Part shown: piece after piece, positions 5,901 to 6,047 of the stretch | Layout of the letters: each line of letters opens with the position of its first letter | Position numbering within the stretch: the first letter of the stretch is position 1 | Assembly (NCBI GenBank): GCA_934678915.1 | Contig: CAKUSF010000124.1 | Location: 1 to 6,047, forward strand | DNA length: 6,047 nucleotides | Direction of reading: 5' to 3' | Source: an uncultured Bacteroidales bacterium | GTDB lineage: Bacteria; Bacteroidota; Bacteroidia; Bacteroidales; UBA932 | The notes under the pieces: model-generated | Databases searched by the model: none | Told to the model about the DNA's origin: nothing | The model's input: the letters and a program-made list of their open reading frames with translations, nothing else | Position numbers and translations under genes: made by a program

Positions 5901-6047
5901 CTGTAGAGACAACGACAGCCTCGGAAAGCATCTGAGTGTCATCGTTCAACTTGGCGTTGAGGTTGTAAGCCTCGGCGAGTTGGAGGGTGACATCCGTGAA
6001 GGTCACGGTCTGGTAGCCAAGGCAGCTTACCTCAACCTTGTAAGGGC
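2956..6047 (-). CDS. TonB-dependent outer-membrane receptor, Oar-like, CarboxypepD-regulatory-like N-terminus (5' partial)
   Basis: The frame is open to the window edge, giving 1029 visible residues and stopping at TAA 2956-2958. A GTG at 6006 is internal: 13 more in-frame codons upstream read PYKVEVSCLGYQT, the last strand of a CarboxypepD-regulatory-like domain (visible 1 to about 33). A LSEAVVVST segment (about 40-48) may act in TonB contact. The plug spans about 63-172 (ALPNVDRSITDVTRLSPYGG, FTVDGANFNNNFG, IEEMQVVISPYDIRQ, GGGVNAITKSGTN). The 22-strand-type barrel follows from about 199 (GGPIIKNKLFFFVNYEYS) to the aromatic terminal strand SASIGIKYMFN. The plug wording is typical of Oar-like receptors rather than SusC. 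Such proteins are usually about 1050-1100 residues, so the signal peptide and some 40-70 residues are missing here. It probably imports, or handles at the outer membrane, a substrate presented by the downstream lipoprotein. The substrate is unknown, and the promoter lies beyond the window. Confidence 0.93.
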   Translation of the reverse strand, partial: PYKVEVSCLGYQTVTFTDVTLQLAEAYNLNAKLNDDTQMLSEAVVVSTANSKFAVEKTGAATNINNAQITALPNVDRSITDVTRLSPYGGKGMSFAGVDGRTANFTVDGANFNNNFGLTSSLPGGGSPISIDAIEEMQVVISPYDIRQTNFIGGGVNAITKSGTNTFKGSAYIYHKNENMRGDAVDGETVAGARDKDRNTIYGMTLGGPIIKNKLFFFVNYEYSKTPTVVNRWRGSEDGKSDANSYISRTKLDDLQKVSDFVKERYGYDTGSYTNFPADESNRKILARIDWNINDMHHLALRYNHTLNRGWQAPNRTSMDGGVRGANDRMSEYSMSFANSMYSSDNLVNSWSIDLNSRLSDKLSNQFLATYSKLDDGRGSTSSDFPFIDILDGGQKTPDGEDLAEGDDNYMALGYELFTWNNGVHNNVITAKDDLTYYNGNHKAVFGLSYEYQMADNSYMRNGTGYYRYASLDDFLNERAPQIVCLTYGYDGEANPAARVRFNKFGAYAQDDWSVTDNFKLTYGLRLDGLFFDNQDLITNQAIYDLDYNGKHIDTGKWPSAALTISPRVGFTWDVLGNKSLKVRGGTGLFSGRLPLVFFTNMPTNSGMVQYQAKLSVDGAQGSTKTDMSQFAGKILNRKELLDKLVSMGYPSTIKPEDGTIPSEIAAVDPKFKMPQVWKTSLAVDYQFPTSFPFTVTAEGIFNKTINGVCLRDWSVKSTDGFPRFNGADNRPIYQNSKYTYEKDGETASIPNSYVLENTSKGYGYSANITVNMTPVEGLSLMAAYTHTASKELTGMPGSNASSVLNYMATVNGPNDPGLHNSQYVTPDRVVASVTHNDKSGNHFSFIYEAWRGGYNYAYTLSNDMNGDGFKVDAIYVPTDEEVAKNEFRFVSEDDRDRFMDYVHKDKYLSKRQGKYAEAYSVYSPWVHKVDFSYKHDFKVNIGKTTNVLQLSLDVKNILNIFNSKWGVSKYMNSALNEGKILKYEGVDADGYATFSTSKAYNGSVETFVPYHDIGQCWSASIGIKYMFN

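Noticed and set aside
3196..5935. Several + strand open frames opposite the receptor gene
   Set aside because: They are antisense shadows of a strongly supported coding sequence, with no protein-family signal.
6004..6006. GTG at 6006 as the receptor start codon
   Set aside because: The frame stays open upstream to the window edge, and the 13 extra residues match the end of a CarboxypepD-regulatory-like domain. A receptor starting here would lack a signal peptide.

Overview
The window looks like a chromosome segment from a Bacteroidales-type bacterium (phylum Bacteroidota). The main evidence is a two-gene minus-strand operon. It encodes a TonB-dependent outer-membrane receptor with a CarboxypepD-regulatory-like N-terminus (Oar-like), followed by a lipoprotein with BACON and OB-fold-like domains and an acidic Glu-Asp-Asp stretch straight after the lipobox cysteine. 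Neither gene has an obvious Shine-Dalgarno sequence, which is usual in this phylum. The genus cannot be named from the sequence alone.

Layout. Positions 1-142 (+ strand) hold the last 46 codons of a protein resembling the C-terminus of DUF1016/YhcG-type PD-(D/E)XK nucleases. Positions 143-922 hold no convincing protein gene. This stretch is rich in inverted and direct repeats: an imperfect long hairpin (368-430), a near-perfect 24-bp palindrome (528-551), a bulged hairpin (597-630), a perfect 12-nt inverted repeat with arms 322 bp apart (483-494 and 817-828), and several copies of a GATGCTTAC-like motif. A TAnnTTTG promoter-like box on the minus strand (710-717) points into it, so a small structured RNA is possible but unproven. 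A strong hairpin followed by T4 on the minus strand (about 866-900) is the likely terminator of the operon. Positions 923-2938 (- strand) are the BACON/OB lipoprotein, and 2956-6047 (- strand) are the receptor, whose 5' end lies outside the window.

How the parts work together. The receptor and lipoprotein are 17 bp apart and very probably cotranscribed. The receptor would form a TonB-energised outer-membrane channel, and the lipoprotein would sit at the outer membrane, probably on the surface, as an accessory or capture subunit. There is no SusD-like protein in the visible part. Three OB-like modules in the lipoprotein make a nucleic-acid or oligosaccharide ligand possible, but the substrate cannot be read from this sequence. 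The operon and the nuclease fragment point towards each other, and the repeat-rich spacer between them may mark the edge of an accessory region.
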